41,531 nucleotides of DNA from Desulfocapsa sp. (GTDB lineage: Bacteria > Desulfobacterota > Desulfobulbia > Desulfobulbales > Desulfocapsaceae). Shown piece by piece: positions 15,347 to 23,156 of this stretch (position 1 is its first letter; each line of letters begins with the position of its first letter). The stretch lies in NCBI GenBank assembly GCA_030145625.1, contig JAQYVF010000039.1:1-41531 (forward strand). The letters run 5' to 3'. The notes under the pieces were generated by a model. That model was not told where the DNA came from and did no database searches. It saw nothing but the letters and a program-made list of their open reading frames with translations. The translations under genes were made by a program, and so were the position numbers.

Positions 15347-16405
15347 TTAATTTTTAGCGGTATGGCAGATAGCACATCCATTGTATCCATCAGCAGGCCA
15401 GCCCTTATAATTCCAGCGCAAGGCACCTGAATAAGGGCTGCCGTGGGCTCGATGGCAGGAGAGACACATTACCACCGCATCATTTGCCTGAGAGAAAACC
15501 TTTGTGTTCACGGTCGTGGAGGTATCGGCCGTGGCCAGAGGAGAAATGACACTGTATATATTATTCCCGTAAGTAGCACTGTTATTATACAGTTGGTATT
15601 CATCGGAAGAGACAGCGTTCGACATGTCATAGTCGGTTGGATGACGCAGCCATACACCTGTTCCGAAAGTTCCGCTGGAAGTCAGGCTGCCGGCTCCGTT
15701 ATGAAAATATTTATGGCATTGAGAGCATAGGGAGCTGATGGTGCCGATGGAGGTTTCGGATTCGGCAGTACGATCGATTCCGTAATATTTATTGTGTTGT
15801 AGATCGGTGGGACGATATTCGTAGTCTCGATCACCAAACCCTTGGATACCATTGAGCATTCGATAACTGGTCGCAAGAGTTGCTCCAAGCTGCCAGGTCG
15901 TATGGTCTTTGTAATGATGACTTCCTTTGACGGCGGAGATCTGTTCGGTAACAGTTCTGTCTCCATGACAGCCCATGGTTCCGGAACAGCGGAGCTGACC
16001 GCTAAATGTCCCATCTCCTCCGGGAGGGACGGTGAGGAGCTGATCAGGGCCGACAAGACCATAGATGTTATGCCCCCTCCGATCATCTATATTGGAGACC
16101 CAGTAAAAGTTTCCACCGGCGAGGGTGTTGGAGTCGGCTTCCGTGCCTGTCTCTTTGTATTGCGGCGAGGTGGTGTCGAAGACGTAGGGAACCTTATTGA
16201 TCCCGGTGTTCTGCCCGGTGTGGCAGCCAATGCAGTTGGCCACCAAAAGAGCAGGATTAGGGACCCCGCTGTCGGCCATCCAGAAGTTGTCCTGCGAGTT
16301 GTGCATGGTGTGGCAGGAAACACACGGCCCTGTAACGCTAGCCAGGGAGCAAAGAGGTAACAGTACTAAAAAGATAACTGTGAATAACCTGACAATGTTT
16401 ATCAT
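15347..16405 (-). CDS. OmcS-like hexaheme c-type cytochrome (copy 1)
   Basis: The start is placed at ATG 16405, giving 352 residues with a short signal peptide (INIVRLFTVIFLVLLPLCSLA). Upstream codons are open to 16489 but look non-coding. Five CXXCH motifs (CVSCH, CIGCH, CSQCH, CLSCH, CAICH) and one CX5CH (C-SGTMG-CH, 15965-15988) give six potential hemes. The order of landmarks, CxxCHTMHNSQ at the N-terminus, a second heme about 30 residues later, GHN, the third heme, a YR(M/I)L-G element, CxxCHxxFHN, LRHP, CLSCHRAH and a final CxxCH five residues from the end, matches what I recall of Geobacter OmcS, the nanowire-forming cytochrome. In OmcS the third motif is a normal CSSCH. It is about 80 residues shorter than OmcS. 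It is a paralog of the gene at 27673-28785. Filament formation is inference. Confidence 0.92.
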   Translation of the reverse strand: MINIVRLFTVIFLVLLPLCSLASVTGPCVSCHTMHNSQDNFWMADSGVPNPALLVANCIGCHTGQNTGINKVPYVFDTTSPQYKETGTEADSNTLAGGNFYWVSNIDDRRGHNIYGLVGPDQLLTVPPGGDGTFSGQLRCSGTMGCHGDRTVTEQISAVKGSHHYKDHTTWQLGATLATSYRMLNGIQGFGDRDYEYRPTDLQHNKYYGIDRTAESETSIGTISSLCSQCHKYFHNGAGSLTSSGTFGTGVWLRHPTDYDMSNAVSSDEYQLYNNSATYGNNIYSVISPLATADTSTTVNTKVFSQANDAVVMCLSCHRAHGSPYSGALRWNYKGWPADGYNGCAICHTAKN

Positions 16406-16794
16406 AATCGTCCCGTTCCATAGAGGATTCCATTGCGGTGGCTTCCCTCTTTTGCAGGGTAAGGGGACCCCGCTGTGACAGTCCTGCAACGGCAGGTTAA
16501 TTTGCCTGACAGGCTTGAGCCTTTAAATTGAATTTGCCGGCTGAAGCCATGAACTACCATATTTTTTGTAATGCTTTCGGCTTTCCGTTTTTTGTCCATC
16601 TGTACATGCTCAGGTGAACTCATTGTTGATCTCACCCGGCCAGGCCAAGATGATTTCAATTGCAGGAGTTACCTTTAGCCCTCAGTCTCTTATGGCCACC
16701 TTGTAAAATTTCCTTTTCGCCCAAACTCTTCCTCATGCTTCGATTTTGAACGAAAATTCTAATTTTTCAAGTTACCCATATGTTACCATTTCAT
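16406..16794 (-). other. 389-nt leader/intergenic region upstream of OmcS-like copy 1
   Basis: No plausible gene on either strand. Read in the direction of the downstream cytochrome gene, it contains several small stem-forming blocks (e.g. GGCTTCAGCC, CGGAAAGCCG, and AACCTGCCGTTGCAGG). A GGAAAGCC core recalls the conserved core of GEMM-type cyclic dinucleotide riboswitches, but I cannot fold the full aptamer around it. It probably carries the promoter and a long 5' leader. Confidence 0.4.
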
Positions 16795-17688
16795 TTATCG
16801 TTTGAAAATCTCCACTCTGGCATTTCCTTCATCCACCAGGCAGAGTCTTCCCCAGGGATCAAAGCGAATTTCACTTGGGTAATAGAGTTGTCCTCGGGCT
16901 ATACCCTTCTCCAGGAAACGGTATTTAAATACTCCGTTTCTATCGTACACGACTATATTGCGTCTTTGACGATCCAGCACGTACATAAACCCGGTTTGCT
17001 CTATGGCAAGCGATACCGGGAAGTTGACGGTCTTTCCCAACTCGAACGTCTTGATCAGCTTACCATTCAGGTTGAAACAGCGGATGGTTTTGTTGGCCTG
17101 ATCCAGTGCCCAGAGTTTCTGATTGTGAATTTTAAAATCAACAAATCCCCAAGGGCATTCCGAACAGGAAAAACGATTGAGAGCCTCAAGCTTATTTGAG
17201 TAACTGATAATGTTACCGGTTGCCTTGTTCAAAACGTACAGGATGTCTGAATCGGCTTCTATCCTGTCAGGGTAAACGAGTTCTCCTTTGTAGGTGAGGG
17301 TGTTTGGGGTGACCTTTTTTTCTTTGAGTGCGATATAACTGAGGCTGTTACGCCCTTTTTCAACTATCCACAAACCGTCTGCATCATTTTTTACGATGTC
17401 AAAGGGGATACTGAGCGCCTTGCCGGCATTGAAGATATTGAGCAGATCACCATTTCGGCTAAATGAGAGAAGGCGATTACGACCGCTGTCCACAATATAA
17501 TAGAGTTCTTTGTCCGCATCTATGTAGAGGGCGGTGGGCATCTTCATGGCATCTTGGACCATGTCCTGTTTGAGGACACGGTCCCAAAGCCAGGGAGAGC
17601 CGGCGTCAGCTCTTTCGCTTTGGTATCCCAGGACAAGGATAAGAACCAATACTGCTTTGAGAATCCGGAATGTGAGTTTGGTATTCAT
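16795..17688 (-). CDS. Secreted NHL-repeat beta-propeller protein
   Basis: A protein of 297 residues with a signal peptide (RILKAVLVLILVLGYQ, cleavage near RADAG). Propeller blades recur as MPTALYIDADKELYYIVDSGRN, FPVSLAIEQTGFMYVLDRQR and YPSEIRFDPWGRLCLVDEGN, about six in all. Two cysteines in FSCSECPW might form a disulphide but are not a heme site. It is the last gene of the conduit operon, 102 nt after the 16-heme gene. It is the third propeller found next to a multiheme cytochrome here, arguing for a specific partner role such as docking the cytochrome or closing the complex (inference). The ATG has only a distant GGAG. Confidence 0.9.
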   Translation of the reverse strand: MNTKLTFRILKAVLVLILVLGYQSERADAGSPWLWDRVLKQDMVQDAMKMPTALYIDADKELYYIVDSGRNRLLSFSRNGDLLNIFNAGKALSIPFDIVKNDADGLWIVEKGRNSLSYIALKEKKVTPNTLTYKGELVYPDRIEADSDILYVLNKATGNIISYSNKLEALNRFSCSECPWGFVDFKIHNQKLWALDQANKTIRCFNLNGKLIKTFELGKTVNFPVSLAIEQTGFMYVLDRQRRNIVVYDRNGVFKYRFLEKGIARGQLYYPSEIRFDPWGRLCLVDEGNARVEIFKR

Positions 17689-17790
17689 GTCTTTTGTTGG
17701 TTCTCCAATTATTCGCCTTTCCGGTGGTCAGACTTTTCAGTTCTCAAAAAGAGAGATGAAAGTCTGGCTGGCAATCCCACCCCAAAAATA

Positions 17791-18972
17791 TCAATAGGTC
17801 CGGTGACACAGTACGCACAGGGCGCGTTTTCCTTCCTGGAGCAGATGGTCTTTATGGTTGGTTCCCATTGGGTTGTGACAGGAAACACAGGTGACCATCT
17901 GGCCCGTGTGCGATTCCAGAACTTCCGGGCCAACAGGGTGGGTAAATTTCCCCTGAGTTTCGTGGCACTGAACACAGATCGCATTGCCGTCACCCTTGAG
18001 CATCGCCAGGTTTTTGCTGCCATGGGAATCATGGCAAGTGGAGCATTTTTTGACCGGTGGATGCGGGGTGGTCTTCTGTTTGTAACGGATAAGGGTCTCT
18101 GCATGGCAGGAGTTACAGACCTGGCGCTCTCTGTGTTTGAGTAGGGCCTTGTCATCTCCGGCATGTGGTGAGTGACAGTTGAGGCAGCTATTGCCATCCT
18201 GCAGAGTAATATGGCTGTGGTTGGCCTGAAGTTCTTGACCTGTTTTTTCGTGACATTTCAGACAAGTGGCCATGCTCACCTTGGCTGTTCCTTGATGACA
18301 GGATGCACATCCTTCAACATATGGTTGGTGGAGAAAATTCCGTATAAGTCCTTTGCGTTCACTGCCATGCGGGTTGTGACAGGAGAGACAGTCCTTGAGG
18401 GCAAGGGGGTAATCCGGGTGCGATGTCTGCAGCGTTTCTGCAGCGTGGCAGCCGAGGCAGAGGGCATCGGGTGTATCGGATAAGAGTTGCAGGTTGTCGG
18501 CTTGATGAGAATTGTGACAGGCCGTGCAGTTACCATCTGCAAATGGTTTGTGGGTTTTTTTATACTCTTTGGGCAGTTCTTTATGGCAGGCAAAACAATC
18601 CTTGGCCAGATCTTTGTTGATCAGGCCCTTGTCGCTGCTTGCATGAGGAGAGTGGCAGGCACTGCAGTTTCCCTCGGCAACCGGGGCGTGGATGATCCCC
18701 TTGGCAAATTCTTTTTTGCTTTTTTTGTGGCAGGAGTAACAGAGTTTGCCTTCATGCTCACGCAATAAGCCTTTGTACTTGGCAACATGAGGATTATGGC
18801 AGACACTGCATTTTGACTCAGCCACTGGTTGATGGACGATTTTGTCCGTGAACAGTGCCTTGTCATGACAACTGAAACAGACCTTGGCGGCCAATGCAGG
18901 ATTTGCAGTTACTAAAAGAGATGCTGCACAAAAACAAAGCAGAGTTGAAAACAGAGTAAACAGAGGCCGCAT
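17791..18972 (-). CDS. 16-heme c-type cytochrome, probably periplasmic part of the outer-membrane conduit
   Basis: A protein of 393 residues with a cleavable signal peptide (FSTLLCFCAASLLVTANPALA) and no lipobox, so a soluble periplasmic form is likely. Sixteen CXXCH motifs in about 365 residues give very dense packing of about 23 residues per heme. The pattern is doubled-CXXCH: CSVCHNPHVAKYKGLL, LCYSCHKK, HxPVxEGNCSACHSPHA. The ATG overlaps the stop of the 26-heme lipoprotein by one base (TAATG), which indicates translational coupling and near-equal synthesis. With the barrel and the 26-heme protein it would form the inner half of a trans-outer-membrane electron wire; that arrangement is inferred from operon content and from known porin-cytochrome complexes. 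Confidence 0.94.
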   Translation of the reverse strand: MRPLFTLFSTLLCFCAASLLVTANPALAAKVCFSCHDKALFTDKIVHQPVAESKCSVCHNPHVAKYKGLLREHEGKLCYSCHKKSKKEFAKGIIHAPVAEGNCSACHSPHASSDKGLINKDLAKDCFACHKELPKEYKKTHKPFADGNCTACHNSHQADNLQLLSDTPDALCLGCHAAETLQTSHPDYPLALKDCLSCHNPHGSERKGLIRNFLHQPYVEGCASCHQGTAKVSMATCLKCHEKTGQELQANHSHITLQDGNSCLNCHSPHAGDDKALLKHRERQVCNSCHAETLIRYKQKTTPHPPVKKCSTCHDSHGSKNLAMLKGDGNAICVQCHETQGKFTHPVGPEVLESHTGQMVTCVSCHNPMGTNHKDHLLQEGKRALCVLCHRTY

Positions 18973-20957
18973 TAGTTTGCCCTCCCATCGTGACAGGGGC
19001 TACAGTTCCCCTCCTTGAAAGGCGCATGACCAACTGGATAGAGTAACCCTTTCTCAGGACTGCCATGCGGGTCATGACAGCTGTTGCAGGAATCAGGCCC
19101 GGGTTTAATGTCTTTGTGAACTTTGATGAAATCAACACCCGTGACAACGTGACAGTCCGCGCAGAGCCGACTTCCTTTTTTGGTGAGCATCCCCTCTTCG
19201 TCGGAACCATGGGCCTGATGACACTGCAGACAGTTTTTGACTGCGGGTTTGTGGACTATTCCTCCACGCCAATACTCTGCAATTTCACTATGGCAACTGA
19301 GACACACTACCGGCTGCCCTTTTTTGAGGATGTGATCATGGGGGGAGCCATGGGCTGCGTGACAGGTGATGCAGTTTTCATCGACAGCAGGTTTATGGGG
19401 GAACTTGGAGTGCTGAATGGTCTTGTTTACGTCCTTGTGGCATTCAAGGCAGAGTTTTCCTGGTTTTTTCTTTACGACAAAGGCAAAGTCTGCAGAATGT
19501 GGGGAGTGACAACGATCACATTCACCTTTAGCTACGGGGACGTGTGTTTGGATGGTGTCACCGGCATCTTGGATGGATTGGTGGCAAGTTGCACAAAGGT
19601 CTCCATTTTTGGAGTTTGCCTTGAGATAGGTGTTCTCGCTGGCGCCATGGAGTTGGTGGCATCCGGTGCAGTTTGCAGTGGCAAAGGGTTGATGGAGGCT
19701 GAAGCGACCTCTTTCATCGGACTCTTTTTTATGACAAGAGAAGCAGAGCGTACTCTGGGGACTGGCTAAAAGATTGAGGTTCGGTGATTGATGGGGCAGG
19801 TGGCAAGTATCGCAGGCCTGCTTGGGCCCAGGTTGATGGCTGACACCGGTGTCACTGTAAGTTTTCTTTTCATGACACGTCAGGCAAAGACTCTTTTTGT
19901 CGAGTTTGAGCAGAGATTTGCGGGGCGCGTCATGGCCATTATGACATGCCAGGCATTGGCCTTTGACCACTGGCTGGTGCTGACTCATCATTTTCACCGG
20001 CTCCTGTTCCTCACTCTCTTCTTCTTTGCTAATCGGTCCCGTATCATGACAGTCGAGGCAGATCAGCTCCGCAGGTTTGGCCAGGAGCAGGCGTTCGTCG
20101 CTGGCATGTACGGAATGGCAGCTGACACACTGCTTGTTCAGGTAGGGTTTATGGATACTGTCTGGCCCTGTCATCGGTTTGTCATGGCAGTCGAGACAGA
20201 GTTGATTGGCTGGGGCCTTGGTAATTATTTTCTGCTCTTGTACCTGGTGGCAGGAATCACATTCTCCTTTTGCCACAGGTTTGTGCAGATTGTTTTTAAG
20301 GAGATTGGGGGCGTCGCTTGCATGCGGAGTGTGGCACTGCAGGCAGCCGCTCTCTACAGGATAGTTGTAATGGGACTTTTTAAAAGTTTCTCTATCAGTT
20401 GGGTGACAGGAGCGGCATCCAGCATCTGGTTCACTGGTTAAGAGTGAGACATTGTCGGATTTGTGAGGGTTATGACAGGTTTTGCAACCTTGTTCCAGAG
20501 GAAGGTGGACGTATTTCTTTTGGAAGTTACTCTCATCGTGGCAACTGAAGCAGGTCTTTTCTGAGGATTCTTTTAAGAGCTGGGGGTGTTTCGAATTGTG
20601 AGGGCTATGACAGCTGCTGCACTTTCCCTTGGCAACAGGAGGGTGCGTTGATTTCTGGTTCACGCCGGGGGCTATTGCCGGGTGGCAGGTGTAGCAGAGT
20701 GTCGGCTGTTCCTGACGGAGAAAGATGCCGCCGACAAGACCGTGAGGCAGATGGCACTTGTCGCAGCGGTCATTTTTTACCGGGGCATGGACATAGCCCT
20801 GTTTGAGCTTTGCAGTCAGCTCGGGATGGCAGTCGAGACATTTTTTGGCCACTGCTCTGGTAGAGCGAGTGGATTGAACACATGAGAACAGCAAGGCTGT
20901 AATAACAAGGATAAAAAAAGTTACTACCTTCTTGCTATTTAAAATATTCTTAATCAT
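18972..20957 (-). CDS. 26-heme c-type cytochrome lipoprotein
   Basis: The start is ATG 20957 (661 residues): ATGATTAA overlaps the upstream stop, and GGAG lies five bases before it. The frame is open to 20999, but that would bury the start in the upstream gene. The N-terminus is basic, then hydrophobic, ending LLFSC with a probable lipid Cys at residue 26, so the protein is likely an outer-membrane lipoprotein. I count 26 CXXCH motifs in about 610 residues, again doubled-CXXCH with CHxPH(G/A)S and HxPVxKGxC spacers; no other domain is visible. An acidic insert (EEESEEQEP) lies between hemes 12 and 13. It most likely spans the barrel or projects from it as the main electron wire. Twenty-six hemes is well above the 10-12 of MtrC- or OmcB-type proteins. 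Confidence 0.94.
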   Translation of the reverse strand: MIKNILNSKKVVTFFILVITALLFSCVQSTRSTRAVAKKCLDCHPELTAKLKQGYVHAPVKNDRCDKCHLPHGLVGGIFLRQEQPTLCYTCHPAIAPGVNQKSTHPPVAKGKCSSCHSPHNSKHPQLLKESSEKTCFSCHDESNFQKKYVHLPLEQGCKTCHNPHKSDNVSLLTSEPDAGCRSCHPTDRETFKKSHYNYPVESGCLQCHTPHASDAPNLLKNNLHKPVAKGECDSCHQVQEQKIITKAPANQLCLDCHDKPMTGPDSIHKPYLNKQCVSCHSVHASDERLLLAKPAELICLDCHDTGPISKEEESEEQEPVKMMSQHQPVVKGQCLACHNGHDAPRKSLLKLDKKSLCLTCHEKKTYSDTGVSHQPGPKQACDTCHLPHQSPNLNLLASPQSTLCFSCHKKESDERGRFSLHQPFATANCTGCHQLHGASENTYLKANSKNGDLCATCHQSIQDAGDTIQTHVPVAKGECDRCHSPHSADFAFVVKKKPGKLCLECHKDVNKTIQHSKFPHKPAVDENCITCHAAHGSPHDHILKKGQPVVCLSCHSEIAEYWRGGIVHKPAVKNCLQCHQAHGSDEEGMLTKKGSRLCADCHVVTGVDFIKVHKDIKPGPDSCNSCHDPHGSPEKGLLYPVGHAPFKEGNCSPCHDGRAN

Positions 20958-22572
20958 CTTGCTCCATCTCTTTTTTGAGATTCTGCCAGGCAGTGTCATT
21001 GATTTTTACTGCGTACTCCATTCGCAGTTTAGCTATATAGTCTTGGCGGAGTGCGGCCATTTTCGCAGTGTACAGTGATTGTTCAATCTCTTTTTTCACT
21101 TCGGACAGGGGCATGGTCTGTTCAGGGGTGCGATCTATCAGTTGCACAAGGCTTATATGCTTATCCACCGTAAAGGCCTTGCTCACTTCATTCTTGGTTA
21201 ACTTGTTAACCACGTCTTTCACCTGTGGGTGGAGGTGATTGGCCGGGATATCTCGGATGGGAACATCACCACCGGTACGTTTCCGGGCAAGGGTCATGAA
21301 GTCTTCGCCCAGGGCAACCTCCAGCCACAGATCATTGAGAGCCTTTTCACTGCCCTCAATGATTGCCATTCGAATAACCTCGGGCTGAGTATAGAGGAAA
21401 AGGTTTTGCTGATAATAGGCCTTAATCTCTTCCTCGGTTACCTTAGCCTGAGGGGCAAAAATTCGTTCTTCCAGTATCCTGGTCATACGATGCTGGCAGT
21501 AGAATTTGTATATGGCCTCAAGGGGTGGTTCCTGCTCATAGTTTCTGGCCAGTCCCTCCCAGGAAGTTAAGGTCTGATCTATGATACCATTGACAACCTG
21601 ATTTTTGAATTGAAAATTGTTTTCTACCTTGAAACCGTTTTGTCTTCTGAAGCGTTGAAGCTGGTGAATTTTGGCGAGAACGACCTTTTCTGAGATTTCG
21701 CCCCTGTCTGTGAAAATCAAGGGGGCATCGGTTCCGGTGTAATCAGGTGTTGTGATGTCCAGCTGTTCCAGACGTTCATCGTCTATCTTTACATGGTATT
21801 GCTGGCGAAGTGTAGTGAGCAGGGCAACAGTCAGCCTGTTTTCTTCTTCTTTCCACACTGCTTCCTGTACCTGCTTTTTCACTATCTCAAAATCATCCCT
21901 GTTTCCTTCAACGATATCTTGCAGTCTCAGGACAACAAAGTCGGCTTTGTAGGGAACCGGCGGGCTTGTTTTTCCCTTTTCAAGTTTATGGAGAATGGGG
22001 AGCCATCCGGGGTTTACGGCCAGGGGGCGATACAACTCGTTACGTTGGGAAAAATAGCCGTCTTCTCTCCCATGGCTGGTGGCGAATGCTTCATTGCTCA
22101 AAGATTCCTGTTCCAGTTTGTCTACGAATGCCTGAGCAATTTCCTGTTTGTTGAAAAAGAAGATGTTGAGTTGATATTGAGGCGCATAACTCTTCAGATA
22201 CTTTTTCCAAAGCTTATCGTCGCTGAGTTGAATTTTATTGTCTATTTCTTCGGCCTTCAGATACATCAAGGTCCTGGCCTTGAGAAAGGTGAGTGCTTTT
22301 TGACGGTACGCTGGAGACTCGTAGAGTTTCATCCGTTCCGCCTCTTTAAAGAGAAGGAGCCAGTCGACAAAAAGGGATGGGTTTTCCGGAAACAGCATGT
22401 CTTTTTCCTGCCAGTTTTCCCACCAGGACTTAAAATCGTCGGTGCTGAAGTCTTCATCCCCTATGGAGACAAGGGTCTGACTGCTCCAGGGAAACCATCC
22501 TGCGTGAAGAGGGAGGGCGGCAGATAATAAGAGGGCAAAGCTGATAAAGATGATTTTGCTTATTCGGGACAT
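20950..22572 (-). CDS. SurA/parvulin-like periplasmic peptidyl-prolyl isomerase, duplicated architecture
   Basis: A protein of 540 residues with a signal peptide (KIIFISFALLLSAALPLHA). It has helical SurA-N-like segments (residues about 40-120) and parvulin-type core elements at about 395-500 (EVIRMAIIEGSEKALNDLW, LARKRTGGDVPIRDI, VSKAFTVDKHISLVQLIDR). A degenerate first unit (about 130-270) has the same end element: LRQQYHVKI-DDERLEQL near 255 and LRMEYAVKI-NDTAWQNL near 520. Parvulin-family chaperones fold and escort periplasmic and outer-membrane proteins. Its position inside the conduit operon, overlapping the next lipoprotein gene by 13 nt and the 26-heme gene by 8 nt, suggests a dedicated assembly factor for the barrel or the very long cytochromes (inference). 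Confidence 0.88.
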   Translation of the reverse strand: MSRISKIIFISFALLLSAALPLHAGWFPWSSQTLVSIGDEDFSTDDFKSWWENWQEKDMLFPENPSLFVDWLLLFKEAERMKLYESPAYRQKALTFLKARTLMYLKAEEIDNKIQLSDDKLWKKYLKSYAPQYQLNIFFFNKQEIAQAFVDKLEQESLSNEAFATSHGREDGYFSQRNELYRPLAVNPGWLPILHKLEKGKTSPPVPYKADFVVLRLQDIVEGNRDDFEIVKKQVQEAVWKEEENRLTVALLTTLRQQYHVKIDDERLEQLDITTPDYTGTDAPLIFTDRGEISEKVVLAKIHQLQRFRRQNGFKVENNFQFKNQVVNGIIDQTLTSWEGLARNYEQEPPLEAIYKFYCQHRMTRILEERIFAPQAKVTEEEIKAYYQQNLFLYTQPEVIRMAIIEGSEKALNDLWLEVALGEDFMTLARKRTGGDVPIRDIPANHLHPQVKDVVNKLTKNEVSKAFTVDKHISLVQLIDRTPEQTMPLSEVKKEIEQSLYTAKMAALRQDYIAKLRMEYAVKINDTAWQNLKKEMEQDD

Positions 22573-23153
22573 GGTATCATTCCTTGTTCGAGCCAGTCGG
22601 CTATAATTTCCTGAGACATGCGACGCGCCAGGGCGGTGATGGAGTTTATTCTCCCCAGGTGCATGATCTGCTGGTACTCACTGCCGAGGCGACGATGGTA
22701 GGTGGACCACAGTAGTTGTCCGGATTTACCATCGTAGAGGTCGAGAACGAAGGTTATTTCAGTATCGACATAGTCGGCGTGTTTTTTCTCGTACATCTTG
22801 AGTATGGTGCCGCCGAGAAAGAGGTCGGGGGTAAGCCGGCCGCCAATCATTTCCAGTTGTTCACGGTTGGGTTGTTGCAGGGGATAAATAAGAAGCTGTT
22901 GGTATATTTCCAGAATGTCTCCTTCCGGGAATACTTGAAAGCGGCCTGTGGCCACCAGTTCGGAAAGGAGTATTTTGTTGACAATGGCTCCGCCCTGAGG
23001 AAAGGAAATTTTGTTAATGAGTGGGAGGACTGCGATTTTACAGCTGCCCTGGGCAGGTAACGGTGCCAGTTTCTGGATGATTGGCACCTCTTTTGCGCAG
23101 CCGGCCAAGAGGAAAAGGAAAAAAATGAGAGATAAACGGGTCCAGTATTTCAC
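22560..23153 (-). CDS. CsgG/LpoB-like lipoprotein (third of a trio)
   Basis: A protein of 197 residues; lipobox LLAGC with the lipid Cys at residue 19. The mature part begins with the strand-helix pattern of TolB-N/CsgG/LpoB-type alpha-beta domains: KIAVLPLINKISFPQGG, then helices and ILLSELVATGRFQVF, followed by LTPDLFLGGTILKMYEKK and VLDLYDGKSGQLLWST. These folds occur in curli export (CsgG), penicillin-binding-protein activation (LpoB) and other envelope machines. The ATG is three bases after the preceding stop. The residue after the lipid Cys is Ala, not Asp, so outer-membrane sorting is likely. Its role in cytochrome conduit assembly is inferred from the operon only. Confidence 0.85.
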   Translation of the reverse strand: MKYWTRLSLIFFLFLLAGCAKEVPIIQKLAPLPAQGSCKIAVLPLINKISFPQGGAIVNKILLSELVATGRFQVFPEGDILEIYQQLLIYPLQQPNREQLEMIGGRLTPDLFLGGTILKMYEKKHADYVDTEITFVLDLYDGKSGQLLWSTYHRRLGSEYQQIMHLGRINSITALARRMSQEIIADWLEQGMIPCPE

Positions 23154-23156
23154 TAT

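Noticed and set aside
16406-16489. N-terminal extension of OmcS-like copy 1 to 16489
   Set aside because: The extension lacks a signal peptide pattern and would bury the clear Sec signal that starts at 16405.
19065-20441. Plus-strand frames of over 200 codons opposite the 26-heme gene
   Set aside because: They are shadows of the highly repetitive cytochrome sequence read on the other strand.
23082-23096. Sigma-54-like TGGCAC-N5-TTGC on the plus strand
   Set aside because: It is inside the coding sequence of a minus-strand lipoprotein gene and points antisense with no plus-strand gene downstream; probably chance.
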